In this document: positions 47,030 through 59,347 of the stretch, in pieces | How positions within the stretch are numbered: position 1 is the stretch's first letter | Layout: the number at the start of each line of letters is the position of its first letter | From: Culex pipiens pallens | Taxonomy: Eukaryota > Arthropoda > Insecta > Diptera > Culicidae | Direction: 5' to 3' | DNA: 64,000 nt | Assembly (NCBI RefSeq): GCF_016801865.2 | Contig: NC_068938.1 | Location: 187,870,850-187,934,849, forward strand | Position numbers and translations under genes: made by a program | The notes under the pieces: generated by a model | What the model saw: the letters and a program-made list of their open reading frames with translations, nothing else | What the model was told of the DNA's origin: nothing | Databases searched by the model: none

Positions 47030-47993
47030 ATCCACCTTTAGGTGGTTGGTGCCTTCCTCATATTCATAAAGTGAATACCGTAAACTGGGGTCAATCGGGA
47101 CACATGGGGCGAATTGGGACAGCAGTTTTAACCATGTTAGAGCACAATATTTTGATTTTTCTGGTTGGTTTTGGTTAGAACAGACTCTGGCCAACAAGAT
47201 GTGTACATCCATTTCCAAATTTAAAAGCTTTAAGTGCTCTAAAAACTGCTGTCCCTATTCAGACTGTAGTCCCGATTCACCCCAGATTACGGTACACTAC
47301 ACAGCGTATAAATAACACTTATTTTTATCAAAATATCTGAGATCAGGCCTGAAAAAAGTGTATTGAAAACACTAAAGTACTTATAACTTTTGATAGGGTT
47401 GTCAGGTCATCAATCTTTTGGGCTCGTTGGAAAGGTCTTTTGATTACCTATCCAACGATGGGTCGCATAATAGATCCGGACAACTTTTTCATCGAAATAT
47501 TTGAGATCCGGCCTCAAAAAAGTGTATAAATAACACTTAAGTGCTCATAACTTTTGATGGGGTTGTCAGATCTTCAATTTTTTTTGACGCGTTGGAAAGG
47601 TCTTTCAAATACCTTTCTAACAATATATAGCATGACGGGTTTTCTTACAAAAACCACCCATTTTACAATCTTCCGAAGTTTAGCTAAAACCGTTTTTTTA
47701 GCATAACTTTTGAAGTACTTTTCTAAACTTCATAATATTAACTAGGGTCTTGTGGGACCCCAAGACGGATCGAATGAGACCAAAACAGTCTAAATCGGTT
47801 CAGCCAGTCCGGAGATAAACGAGTGCATTTTTTTGGGTGCACGGACTCACATCCAGACACACACACAGACATTTGTTCAGAATTTGATTCTGAGTCGATA
47901 GGTATACGTGAAGGTGGGTCTAGGAGGTCGAATAAAGAAGTTCATTTTTCGAGTGATTTTAAAGCCTTTCCTCATTGAGGTGAGGAAGGCAAA
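47030..47993. mobile_element. TIR element with GCCTTCCTCA ends, itself interrupted
   Basis: The left end contains CCACCTTTAGGTGGTTGGTG and GCCTTCCTCA. The right end has TCATTGAGGTGAGGAAGGCA. Internal blocks such as AACTTTTGATAGGGTTGTCA and TTGGAAAGGTCTTT occur twice (about 47385-47450 and 47550-47615), so the body includes a diverged tandem duplication. A 215 bp MITE sits at 47078-47292. The layout is that of a common mosquito non-autonomous element, by recollection. Confidence 0.65.
47078..47292. mobile_element. 215 bp TA-flanked MITE, copy 2
   Basis: Same ends, length and orientation as 10856-11070, flanked by TA at 47076-47077 and 47293-47294. It is nested inside the 47030-47993 element. 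Confidence 0.9.
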
Positions 47994-48545
47994 AACCAAT
48001 CAATTCTTAAATTCTTTTATTCTAAACTTAAAGAATCAATTAGGTATAAAATTATATAATTCTATAAATACTGTAATTCTTAAATTCTTCAATACTAAAA
48101 CTGTGAAATCCTGAAACTCTGATATTCTAAAATTCTAATATTATAAATTCTAACATTCTTAAAATCTAGCATTCAAAGCACGATTTAAAGACTCTAAAAT
48201 ATACAAAAAATCTAGAATTCTAATATTTTAAAATTGGCATATTCTAAAACTTTTTAATTCTAAAATATCATAAAAAATCTGAAATTCTAAAATTTAATAT
48301 ATTTAAAAAAAAAACAATTAAATTCTAAAATTACATAATCCTGAAATTTCCAAATTTTGATAAACAAAAATTCAAAAACGGAAATTTTTAACATCGTAGA
48401 ATATAAAAAAAAATCAAAGTTCTAAGGTAAATTATAATATTAAAAAATTCTAAATTATGAAATACAAAAATTCATAAACAAACAGAAAAATATAAAAATT
48501 TTATGGTTCTAAATTTCTTCAATTCTAAATTTCGTATAATAAATG

Positions 48546-49160
48546 GACGAAAGGAACCTGTCGTGGTTAAAAAAGATCTGACCGTAACGACGGGATGGCG
48601 GGGGAGAAGCACCTAGGAGGATGTGCTCATGGTAACGACGGGCTTGGAGAGGTGGCCAAGGAGCAAGAGCGACAGGTTGGATTGAGCAGCGGATGGCGTA
48701 CGACGATTGGAGATTCCGGACAATCGTAAGATCAAGTCAAGTATGTTTTCAAGATGTGGATGTGGTCCGTCCACAAAAACCAAAATTGTTCAATCTAAAA
48801 CTTCTCGACATAGGCGGAGTTTTGTTGGAACTGCCGCCCAGCTTAGGAAATGGCTAAACCGGATGTTCGTACTTCGATTACCAAGAACACCATAGCGACG
48901 AGGAGGATTGAAGAATCTGATGTCGTTCGAGCACTCGACCGGATCGGACAAAAAGCTGGATGAGGAAAATAAGTCACAAAAGTTTGGCCAGTTCCCGTGG
49001 GACGTCAGCGTTCGTTTCGAGCACGCCTATGCTTGGACCGCTTCGCACGCAAGATAAACACCAGCCTGACCTAACCTTAAAAATCGATTCGCCGGAAACC
49101 GTGTGTAGGCTTCCGCAGAATTACGGTTTGATATTTCCAGCCAATTCATGTTTTGTTCAC
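48546..49160. other. GC-richer unique DNA with a short coding-like frame
   Basis: An ATG at 48920 opens 45 codons to TAA at 49055-49057 (MSFEHSTGSDKKLDEENKSQ, then KFGQFPWDVSVRFEHAYAW). Composition looks coding, but there is no family I recognise and no splice sites I can assign. The rest has overlapping short frames. Confidence 0.3.
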
Positions 49161-49164
49161 TTAC

Positions 49165-49440
49165 CGTTTCCCGACGCGGCCCGCGATGCAAAATGGGCAA
49201 AAGGCCCCAACATGCACAAAAGAAAATGCGTGGCTTGCCACGAGCAGTGCAGTTTCCGGCACGGTTCACTCCCTTACGGCACACGGCGGGGTACGGATCG
49301 GTTCAACCTGGCACGGGCACTTTAGGCGGCACGAACGGTCGAACCGATCACAACCAACAAGCGGACACGACGCACGGAACGGAATTATCCGTCTTTTTGG
49401 GACCGAAAATATCACGCGGACACGAGACACGAGCAAAAAG
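49165..49440 (-). other. Candidate minus-strand first exon with splice donor
   Basis: On the minus strand a GC-rich leader-like stretch ends in GAAACG|GTAAGTGAAC (GT at 49163-49164). Just upstream of the donor, an ATG at 49213 opens MLGPFAHFASRAASGN to the splice site. It is Arg/Ala/Ser-rich with no acids, as in mitochondrial targeting peptides. The region beyond 49440 has TGACATTTGTCA-type words and could be a promoter. Assignment is inferential. Confidence 0.35.
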
Positions 49441-50436
49441 AAAAAATGACAAATGACTCAAATGACAGTTGCAAAATACACTAGTGTGAGTGAAGCGAAT
49501 TTTCGCCGAAATTTTGCTGTCAAATATAGCTAGGTCCCAAACCAACCAAAGACATGAACCCAACATGAATATATGGTGTCTGAGATTATCCCCGACAAAC
49601 GCACGCCGCCGCCAGACGCAAGATGTTCTGCCGTCTGGGTCTGGGATTTGATTCCGGGGAAGTGATGCCAGCGGTGGAAGAAGGTGGTGGGACAGGTTTT
49701 ATTGCGGATTGTAAGGTTTAGAATGCGGGTTGACTTTCCAGCATTTTCAATTATGTCCTTAGTTCGTTGTCGTTTGCATTCGAAAAAAAAACGAAACCCG
49801 GGCAGAAAGTTGCATCTTGGAAAAATCTACCCATGTTCGTAAAAACACGAACAAGTCAAGTTCACCCCAGGGTATGGTTAAGAGATAACCGAACATGGCC
49901 ACGAACATAAATTGTTCGAGGCGTATCTGCGAAAAATCTTGTTGAGTTTATTTTACCAACAATGCCACATCAAGTTGAGTTTATAGTAGCAAACAACTGA
50001 AATCTTCCAAAAATCATATCAAGTTCATAAAGTAGATTTTGATCCCAAAAATAATTTTATTGGTTTTTAATGCACCCCGCCACAATTCAGACCCCCTCCC
50101 CCTCCCCCCTTCTTCCTCTTCACAAATATGAGTAATATTGCAGTAATATACGCACTTACATCAAAACAAGATTTTTCAAAGTTGAAAAATTATTTTACTT
50201 TAAAAACTCATTAAAAAATTGTGGAGAAAGCGTTGAATTGCCAAAATGTCATAATAATTTTCCAAATCACGAAAAATCCAAAGTCTCTATATTCCATTTT
50301 TTTTAATTAAAAATAACAGTTTATGAAAATATTCCTAAAATTGCAAAAGTCCAAAAATCCACAGTAAAATTCCAAAAAGCCTGGTAATGTTGCTTATCAA
50401 AATAATTTTTCAAAATGTTGAAAAATATTAAACTGG
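49441..50436. other. Unique then AT-rich DNA, no gene seen
   Basis: Near 49797 there is a GAAACCCGGGCAGAAAG segment resembling one end of the 15688-16084 MITE type. A local ACGAACA/TGTTCGT series runs through 49830-49920. No complete element or gene is visible. Confidence 0.4.
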
Positions 50437-51235
50437 CTGAGAGCAAAAATTTCGCAAAGTCCTGAAAATCTAAAAACTTCTACCAAAAATCTTATCGTGA
50501 TACTGATCCCGTAAATTTTCTAAGTGCCGGAACGATTTTTGTAGGGGGTATATCAATAATTATTAAAAACCAACTTTCGAATTTCAAAATTTCAATGAAG
50601 ACGTTTTGTTAGGGACATTATTTTAGGAACAAACTGATGTTTTTGTAAAAATCGGACGAAAATTTCCTGTAATTTCGACCATTTTTTCCGAAATTTTAAT
50701 GGCCAAAAGCCAAAATTTTGCTAAGTCCAAAAAATCAAATAAATTCTACCAAAAATCTTGTCGTGATACGGATCCCGTAAATTTTCTAAGTGCCGGAACG
50801 ATTTTTGTAGGGGGTATATCAATAATTATTAAAAACCAACTTTCGAATTTACAAATTTCAATGAAGACGTTTTGTTAGGGACATTATTTTAGGAACAAAC
50901 TGATGTTTTTGTAAAAATCGGACGAAAATTTCCTGTAATTTCGACGATTTTCCGAAATTTTACTGGCCAAAAGCCAAAATTTTGTTAAGTCCAAGAAATC
51001 AAATAAATTCTACCAAAAATCTTGTCGTGATACGGATCCCGAAAATTTTCTAAGTGCCGGAACGATTTTTGTAGGGGGTATATCAATAATTATTAAAAAC
51101 CAACTTTCGAATTTCAAAATTTCAATGAAGAAGTTTTGTTAGGGACATTATTTTAGGAACAAACTGATGTTTTTTTAAAAATGGGACAAAAATGTCCTGT
51201 AATTTCGTCGATTTTTCCGAAATTTTGGTTCTAAG
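50437..51235 (+). repeat. Three tandem copies of a 265 bp unit
   Basis: The phrase CTTRTCGTGATAC starts at 50491, 50757 and 51021, giving periods of 266 and 264 bases. Copies share GTGCCGGAACGATTTTTGTA and GGGACATTATTTTAGGAAC with only scattered differences. Downstream (to about 51560) the short word TTTGCTAAGTCCA recurs as decayed remnants. Confidence 0.9.
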
Positions 51236-52658
51236 CAAAAATAAACATCAAAATAATTTATCATGTTTCCAAACTCCCGAAAATTTTCTAAGTCCCAAAA
51301 AAATGCTTTTTCTGTAAAAAGTAAAGAATAAAAATTTATACGCAAAAATTTCAAAGTCCAGCATAAATAAAATCAAACTTTAAAATATCAGCTCATGAAA
51401 ATTATTCTAAGTATCGGAAATTAAAAATTCGGTCAGTGACTGCAAATTTTGCTAAGTCCAGCATAAATTTGAAACAAAGTCAAAATAATCATTTCATGAT
51501 GTTCGGGTAAAATTTTTGAAAAAAAAAAATAATTTTCGAAATTTTTGCTAAGTCCAAAAAAACTACCACTAACAGCTCAATATCAACTGTAGATAATGCA
51601 GTATGATCATGGAATATACTTTCCATGATACGCAGTCGGTTTCAAAAGTCGTCATAACTCGAGGAGTTTACAACAAGATGCAAATAAACAAGCCAAGATA
51701 GTTCGAAGTTATCGCAACCAACTCACTTTCCGCCCGGGAAACCAATTTGATTAACACATCAATAACAAGGCAGATATTAATTTGGATTTGCGTCACTGCA
51801 CTCAAGGAACTTTTGCAGCCTTCAGTACTTAACAGCTAAACAAATTTCCTTCTACCAAAATAACCAACAGTGTTAGAAGATACGTGGTATTTTTTTTATG
51901 AATCGTTAACATTGATTTTGTGAGTATTTTTTTATTCTGTCCTGATTTTTTAAGAATGTCAATCAAAATGTGAATCATTATTCGGGACAGATTTTTTTTG
52001 CAGAAAAAAATAAATTTCGCGGCGTGCCAATTGCAAACCACTGTTATTTCACGTGATTTCACGGTACTCTAAAATCTACTTAAAATTAATGCAAAAATGT
52101 GTAATTTTACAGGATAATTACTAAAAAAGTAAGTAGTCGTTTAAGATACAAAGCACAAAACAGAACATATTTTTTAAACATTGTGAAATTTTGCATAATT
52201 TTCATCTGCTGAATTAACGATTCAACTATTCTTATTTTACTGAGATTTAAGAAAAAATCTGCAAAAATTTTCAAAAAATTCTTCAAGGCGAAACACATCT
52301 AGAGCGTCTAGCTTCCTTCCCGGGAATTCCCGTAAAAAAATATATCCTTTTTTTATTTTCGTAAATTGTCCGGAAACTCTCCAAATTAAAGCGGAATAAA
52401 TATTTTTTTTTGCAGCAATGTTTTTAAAATGTACCTCAAGAAAAGATTTAATAGAAGAACATGCTATTAATTTCTTATTAGCCATCCTTTCTGAAAAGTT
52501 CGTTTCATGTTTTAAGTATGAACCTCTGAAAATTGGGAGTAGAGCTTTCTTTTTGTAGAAGGCAATAGAAATTACGGTATTCTGGAATGGACATAAATTA
52601 TCAGATCATTTGTGAGTTAAAATAATAACAACACTGACCTACAAAAATTAACAGAAAT
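51236..52658. other. AT-rich stretch, no gene seen
   Basis: Near 52312-52335 the sequence AGAGCGTCTAGC..CCCGGGAATTCCCG resembles the left end of the 4366-5187 element type. Otherwise no supported feature. Confidence 0.45.
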
Positions 52659-52965
52659 AACTGCGCAGGGTCAACTCGAGGGGAAGCATGAAGTTTGGGA
52701 TCACCAGGAACACGTGCTCTTTAAATTTTTCAAAAATATTTAGATAGATTAGATTGTTGGAGAATTAGGGCCGTTCCTCGCTCTTGAATACAAGCAAAAA
52801 TTGCATGCAATATGTGGGAGTAGTGAACAGCTCAAATTCTCTATACAAATTTTAGAGAAAAAACATTCCGCTCTGCCTAAATACTTTTGATAAATTCAAA
52901 ATGCACGTGATTCTGGGAACCCCAAACTTCATGATTTTCCTCAAGTTGAGCTTGCGCAGCAATCG
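52659..52965. repeat. Foldback with about 85 bp arms
   Basis: Left arm CTGCGCAGGGTCAACTCGAG, CATGAAGTTTGGG, CACGTG. The right arm carries CACGTGATTCTGGG, CCCAAACTTCATGA and CTCAAGTTGAGCTTGCGCAG, in inverse order. No coding content. Confidence 0.75.
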
Positions 52966-53769
52966 GTATTAGTACCAAAGACAAATAAAAAAAATAATTC
53001 TGTGGCACTGTACATAAAAAATTCACTTGTATTCAATATTGTTTTAAACGAGTTCAAACATGCTTAAAATATTTATCAACGCAGGAAATGTCTTTTCAAT
53101 TATTTGCCTATCGTTTTTAATTATTATATTGAAGTGTAAACACAACTAACCTGACTTTTTAGATGAATTTGATGATGAGGAGTGGGGGAGGAGAATGGAG
53201 AAATATTTGCAATGAGATTTGTTCTAGTTGGATCAGAAAGAACTGAAGAGTTTCTCGAAGGTTTAAAAGAATTTGACAATTTTAATACTTAAAACCCAAC
53301 CACGCCAAGGTACTGGAGTCGTTCAAAAATATTTATAATAAATTTTAAACTTCAAATGGTACTGGAAAGGACATTCCTTACATTTTCTAGAACATCTTGG
53401 GTTTAAAGATTTTACTTGTTTCTTGCGATTTTGCCAATGCACTGTAAAAAAAAAATTTAAACCGATATCTCCAACTATTTGTGCCAAAATAATTATGCAG
53501 TAATTTAAGTTATATCCAGTTTTAGCTTGGACACACTGTGCTGTAACTTAAAAACTAATGTTTTACGTTTATATCAACAAATGCGAGAACACTAAACAAA
53601 TCGCAAATAAAAAATAAAAAAAGAATGGGGAAAACATAAAACAAGGGAAGCATATTTTTTTGCTAAAACAAAAGTTGCTAAACATAAACTTCTAAAATCG
53701 GGAAAAATAAAAGAAAAAAATAACCAGCAGTTGGTAAAACAATGTTTTACATCGATTTTTTGGATTTAT
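52966..53769. other. AT-rich stretch, no gene seen
   Basis: Stops in all frames; no repeat boundary that I can place. Confidence 0.5.
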
Positions 53770-54170
53770 TATTCTATTTTGGTTTACTACTACAAACAAT
53801 ATCAATTCAAAAACATCGATATTCATTTATTATTTAATGAAATTTTTAGTGATCCATATTTCTTCCATTTTCTTCAGTAGAACAGAATAATTTTTAAATT
53901 ATCTTGGTACCACTGTGTGATTTTGACATTTCGGGCGTGCACCATTCGCAACGCCATCTATGCTTAAAAATCTGGATAAGTTTGCTGGGATTCCAATCCA
54001 GTTAGCATAAAAGAGCTTTAAAATTTAATAGTTTAAATAAAGATAATTTTAAAATTATTCTGTTCTACTGAAGAAAATGGAAGAAGTATGGTACACTGAA
54101 AATTTCATTATGTAAAAATTATCGAAGTTTTTGAATTAAAATTGTCTGTAGTAGTAAAAAGCCTACACAC
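53770..54170. repeat. Foldback with about 130 bp arms
   Basis: The segment CTTCCATTTTCTTCAGTAGA and following bases (about 53868-53920) pair almost perfectly with 54035-54090. The pairing continues outward through AATTCAAAAACATCGAT against ATCGAAGTTTTTGAATT and TTTACTACTAC against GTAGTAG. The central part holds GACATTTCGGGCGTGCACC and a CTGGGATTCCAATCCAG hairpin. Confidence 0.8.
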
Positions 54171-54658
54171 ACAAAAATATTTCTGAATGTTACATTTATG
54201 ATGTAATACTGTTGCACGTCAATAAACATTTAAATATAAATGCAATTTGATGTAAATTTGCAATTTACGTTTGATTCAATCGTTTACGTCGAATCTTTAA
54301 TTTACATCAACTGAATTTACATGTGATTCATCTCTTCCGTGTCAAGTAAATTCATTTTTTTCAGTCCCAGTTGTTTTGCAATTATTAGTGCATGCGATTT
54401 TTTTCGGAGGAAAACATTTTTTTGGGGTACTGTACATTAGAATTACATAAAAAAATTATATATTTTTAAAGGAGTTGAAAAATGCTAAACATGTTTCTAA
54501 ACGTTGGAAAATGCATTTTAAATAGTTTTCAGTTGGTTAAAATTCTACTTCCTGAAATTTTTTCAAATTTTTCGAAAAAATATATTTTGCCCCTGATTTT
54601 TCGAGCCAAATTTGATGAGGAGAGGGGGGGGGAGGTGGGGGGCGACATAAACTTTGAA

Positions 54659-56725
54659 CAATATACGTTTGGCATAACTCGTTCAAAACCCATCAAGGAC
54701 GTTTGGCATTATGGACGTTTGGCATAATTATTACTAGATTTTTTTTTGTTTTATTTTATAATTTCTCATTTTTACGAATGAAAATGTGTTGTTTACTTAC
54801 CTTTTTATATAACTTTAAGAGATTATTATTATTATTCTCGAAAAATTAGGTATCTCATATTTTTTCCCCATTAGTAATTTGTTTCCTTTTTGAATAATCC
54901 TCAATAAATATTTTTAATGAAATTTTGATATTTTTATTGAAAATTTAGTTAAAAGAAGGGAATATCTCTTGTTAGCTTTACATTTTCCCTTTTCAATATA
55001 ATTAGCAATAATATTTTTTAAATAAAATTTTCCCTTCTTTTATATGAAATTCAACCTAAAGATAAAAAAAAACCTCTTCTAATCTTCGACAATTGAGCTG
55101 TTATAATGCAATTTTCCCTTCTTTTGATCATAATTCACCTTGAAGAAGGAAAAATCTCTAGATAAATTCACATTCTTCTCTTCTTTTTTTCGAATTCAAT
55201 CTAAAGAACACCCAGAACTAGGCAGCACTCGTTCGACACGAGAGTAGCGGCAAGATTTACAGTCGCAGATAACACAGTTCTAGATGACCGAGAGAATTAT
55301 GCCCTCGAGTCCATTTCAAGAAAAAAGTTCATCCTTTAATAGAATAACTAAACTGCCTTGGCCACAACAGCTTGGTGACACAAGAGTAGTCAGATGTCGA
55401 TGTATGACTCTTGTTGAAGATTTACTGTTTTGATTAATTAATGAAAATAATTGTTTTGCAGGTGTGAGTTGGTACCATTATTCTATCGAGCATTGAGCTC
55501 TCTATAAATTTTGATGGAACTATACTCTCGACCCTGTATTTTGGGTGAAGGGATGTCGATTTTGCTTTTCTTTAAATATTTTGCAATTAAGTTTTTTATG
55601 CAATTTTCCCATCTTTTTTATATTCAACTTGAAGAAGGGAAATTCTCTTATAGCTGTTCTCTTTTTCTATCGCATTTCTATCATTTTGCATATTTTTTCT
55701 CTGTTGCTTTATTTTTTGCAATAATGTTGTTTATGCAATTTTCCATTCTTGTAATTATTCAAAACTAATCTTGAATAAGGGACAATTGCTCAAAAAAAAT
55801 ATTGCTAATTAAATTGATTCTTTGAATAGAGGTAGGTGAAAAACATAAAAAATAATGCGATTGTCAAACATTTAAAGAGTGGCAAAATGTGAATCTTTAA
55901 AGAGTCTTTTTCATCTATAAGTTGAATTTCTTAAACAAACTCAATTGTCAAATATTCAAAAAGTAATTTTTTTAGAGATTTTCCCTTGTAAAAGTTGAAT
56001 TTAAAATATAAAAGGGAAATTTTCATAACAATTCATATGTCAAATATTTAAAGAAAGAAAAAATGTACATCCCTTATTTAGGTTGAATATTAAAGAAGGA
56101 AAACACACAAACTGCACATCTTTTGAGAGATTTTGCCTTCTTTTAGTTTTAAAATAAAAGAAGAGAAGATTGCTTTAAAAATTTTAACTGCATTTCTTTA
56201 AAGAAGAGCAAAATATACATACATTCTTCAGGTTGAATTCAAAAAAGGAGGAAAAAGGGAAAATTCTATAAAATCTTGATTGCAAAATATTTAAAGACTG
56301 GCAAAACTTACATCTCTTTGTTAGTTGAATTTAAAATAAAGAAAGGATGGAAATTTAATACAAAAAAATAGCTGCAAAGTATTTCAAAAGGAGAAAAATC
56401 TTAATATTATGTAGACTTTTTCTAAAAAAATGTTTGAATAAATTCATGAAAAAATGCATTTTAAAGCTTTATTAAGAAAAATTCCGAAAGAGGAAAAATT
56501 ACATCTATTGAAAGAAAATAGATACATGATTTCTTGAAAAAAATCATCTTTTAAAGTAAAATTATCTGTTTAGAAAAAGGGAAAAAAAGCTATAAATTAT
56601 TATTATTTTTTACAAAAAAAATATATACTAATTTAACAAAAAGCTAGCAATAATTATGCCAAACGTCCTTGATGGTTTTGAACGAGTTATGCCAAACGTC
56701 CATTATGCCAAACGTCCTTCTTGAA
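54659..56725. repeat. 2 kb element bounded by TTTGGCATAA / TTATGCCAAA inverted repeats
   Basis: The left block (54659-54735) has GTTTGGCATAACTCGTTC and GACGTTTGGCATTATGGACG. The right block (56643-56725) carries the inverse, and extra TTATGCCAAACGTCC units follow to 56765. The interior is unusual low-complexity DNA built from GAAGGGAAAAT and its complement. A further small element sits at 55209-55548. Confidence 0.7.
55209..55548. mobile_element. Small TIR element nested in the 54.7-56.7 kb repeat
   Basis: It starts CACCCAGAACTAGGCA and ends CCTGTATTTTGGGTG. The terminal stretches resemble the right end of the 27381-27767 element: ACACCCAGAACT.GGCA at the left, and the inverse reading TACCATT..CTATCGA..GAGCTCT at the right. 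GAAAAAAGTTCATC is shared internally. No ORF. Confidence 0.5.
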
Positions 56726-56765
56726 AACCCGTTATGCCAAATGTCCATTATGCCAAATGGGGTAC

Positions 56766-58700
56766 ACCCAAACAAATGTTCTTACGTTCTTTACATTTTT
56801 TAAAATGACTACAACTTGAGGAAAAAACAAGTTAAGTATGCAATAAATAAAAAAAAAAACTCCAATTAACTGATGTAGCCAGCCTGATGAATGAATAACA
56901 TTTGAATAGTTCTTTCGGATCAAGTATATCTAAATTAGTCAATATAAACTGTTTGTAGTTGAGGTTCTATCTGAAACTCCTTGGAATTGCAGGTTTTCAT
57001 TTTTTTTTTATATATCATTAATAAGTATTTTTTTCTCGTCAAATTATATAAGTTTTTGGTACGACACAGTTGATAAATGAAATTAGTTTAATGATTTCTG
57101 CCATTTTTATGAAAATAAACATAACTAACTACCAAATAACAGCTTTGCTCCCTGCTGCGTAGTATCAGGGGCAGACACACTTTCGATTGCGTAAACACAT
57201 GCATCTAAGCAGCATGAGATGCCAGTCAAACTCTCCGTGTTCCATGCTCTCAAGTGGGGGGATGTAAAAAGGCAAAAGGTTGACGGTCGGCAATATTTTT
57301 GGAGAAGAGAACATTGCCGCCGCCTCTTCCAAAAATAAAAGCATTTCGCCTGGTTCACCGCATATCGAGTATCGCTGACGGCTTTTTTTTATTCCTCTTG
57401 TGCTGCTGCTCTTTATTTTGCGAATTAGGTCATCGAAGGAATAACAAACGGCCCGAAAGTAGGTAGGTAGGCCTGGTTGCGTGTACGGATTTTTTTTATT
57501 TTGGTTTAGTTTGTTCAAGGAATTTGGGGACTGAGGAAAGGTTGCTAACCTCCTCGGTGGGGAGGGTCGGCGAAGGAAGCAAAAAAGAGGAAAGTTTTAA
57601 AAACAAACTAGTTGGAATAGTTTCCGTGAAGGAATTGAACATGTTTTTAACAGTGTTGCGCATTTTTTAAATGTTTGTTTTATTTGTTTACTTTTGGTGT
57701 TATTCCAATAATGATTTGTGTCTAATTTATCTGTCTTGAATTTTTGTCTGATTTAAATTTAGGTTTTAAGGAATTTAATAATTTTCAGCAAAAAAAAAAA
57801 TACAACTTATTTTTCTCGTGTTGAAACTAAGTCGTAACACACATTTTTTATCATGCTTTTGGAATAAAATGTTTTCCTTTCAAATTTACTACTCATCAGC
57901 ATGAGTGACAGAGACAAATTTCGGGTCGATGACGTGAGTCGCTATCTTCCCAAAGGCAATGAACTTGAAATATTTTCCTCCATTTTTTTTGTTTCCCCAC
58001 ATTTTGCTAATTCTATTGCAGCAGCACCCTGCGCAAAAATAAACAAACACACTCCGGCGGCGATTTCGCGCGTTGCATCACACCAATACTGGTCTATTTT
58101 CGGCTGCTTTTCGCGCTAGCTTCGGGAGCTGCACATTTTTGCAGTCGCACGCGCACCAAAAAAAAAAACACTCGCGTGAAATCTGGAAGAATTCTTATCG
58201 TGACATTACCGCGCCCGGTGTGTGGAACGGCGAGGTGTGCAGGCACTACTACTAGTGCCGTTATACTAGCACACCTTTACTGAAGTGCGGTGGTGTTTGA
58301 TTTTTCTTTTTGAGGAAAAGAGATGAGAAAAATTTATGCAAACAAGTTATAAAGAGATTTTATTTACAATTTTTTTTAAATTAAAAAACCAAAACCCATA
58401 AAAATAAATTAAATTTTGACACAGACAAAAAAAAGGGTTTCGTCATTCACTCTAAATAAAAAAAACATGCTTTGAACAGTGCCTTTGAGAGGAGCGTCTT
58501 CCAAAGGTCGTCAAATGTGCGATAATCGGCTGGTGTGGTATGCTTCTCAGCTCGTTGGGAAATGGTGTTAATGGCATTTGGCTGTTACGACATCGAGTAA
58601 ATGTTTGCTGTCCAGTTGGAACTTTTTTTTCTATCTTTGAGATGGAATTCGTTTTGTTTTTTTGGAGAAATTGTTAAAAGTTTTAACATTCACCCAAAGG
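56766..58700. other. AT-rich DNA with GC-richer islands at 57.1-57.6 and 57.9-58.3 kb
   Basis: An open minus-strand frame at 57165-57518 (117 codons) has no recognisable domain. The 57895-58260 island has short frames on the plus strand. I see no clear splice pair or promoter. 58270-58700 is AT-rich. Confidence 0.4.
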
Positions 58701-58915
58701 AAAAATATATCACAAAATCTGCAACAGTGGATTTGCTGCAGAAAATGTCACATTTTATAACATTTTTTGCAGCAAGCCCGTAGATCATTTTTGCCTGCGT
58801 GTAAACATTTCAGCGATCTACAGTTCTCACCAACACATATAATGCTGGCCCGTCCCCGAGCAACACTCCAAAGAGAAGAATATGTTGGTGCTCTTTCTCT
58901 TACATTTCATTAAGC

Positions 58916-58980
58916 GTCCATGGCGTGGTGGTAGCGTGTCAGACAAATAATCAAGAAGTTGGTGGTTCAATTCTAGTTCT
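58916..58980 (+). pseudogene. tRNA-like block in repeat copy 1
   Basis: A-box-like TGGCGTGGTGGTAGCGTG and B-box-like GGTGGTTCAATTCTAG at near-tRNA spacing. A T-rich run follows. Likely tRNA-derived pol III promoter of a SINE. Confidence 0.55.
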
Positions 58981-59112
58981 GTTAAGGGTTTTTTTGTGAA
59001 ATACAACAAAAAAGCCGTCGGTAATGTCGATAATTGTCGGTAATGGGCAAAAATGTCATATCCCTATATCGCAAAAATGCTTGAGGACAGTTTTCATGCA
59101 GATTCTGATATA

Positions 59113-59347
59113 GGGGAACCCTTTCTCAGCCTATTTCTATTATCAGCCTATCAGCACTTTGATCATGAATTGCAGCTTTCCTAAAGTGTTTTTGACTGTT
59201 CCAAAGTAATAAATAGCTCTAATAAAAGTAAGCAAGCAACTCTCCAATGTTGATACATCTGAAAATGTTGATTTAATAGTGAAAAATGGCAAAAGTGATG
59301 AGAATTGGTCGAACGGCTTAGAGTGATTAAAATAGGTATATTTCCCC
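59113..59347. mobile_element. 235 bp TA-flanked MITE with proven empty site
   Basis: Ends GGGGAACCC and TTTCCCC, with subterminal CCTATTT/AAATAGG, flanked by TA (59111-59112, 59348-59349). The paralogous repeat at 60330-60345 reads GATATACTTTCATG without the insertion, which fixes the boundaries and the TA duplication. Confidence 0.9.

Larger units (their letters stand above)
45340..48545. repeat. Degenerate AT-rich array of ATTCTAAAA-type words
   Basis: From about 45380 to 47020 and again 47995 to 48540, the sequence is dominated by variants of TTCTAAAATTCTAAAAT with CAAAAATAC interruptions. There is no fixed period, but the word recurs almost continuously. Two insertions break it (45730-45937, and about 47030-47993, itself interrupted by 47078-47292). 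Confidence 0.75.

Noticed and set aside
50437..51235. CRISPR-like tandem repeats
   Set aside because: Units are contiguous 265 bp copies without spacers, in a eukaryotic genome.
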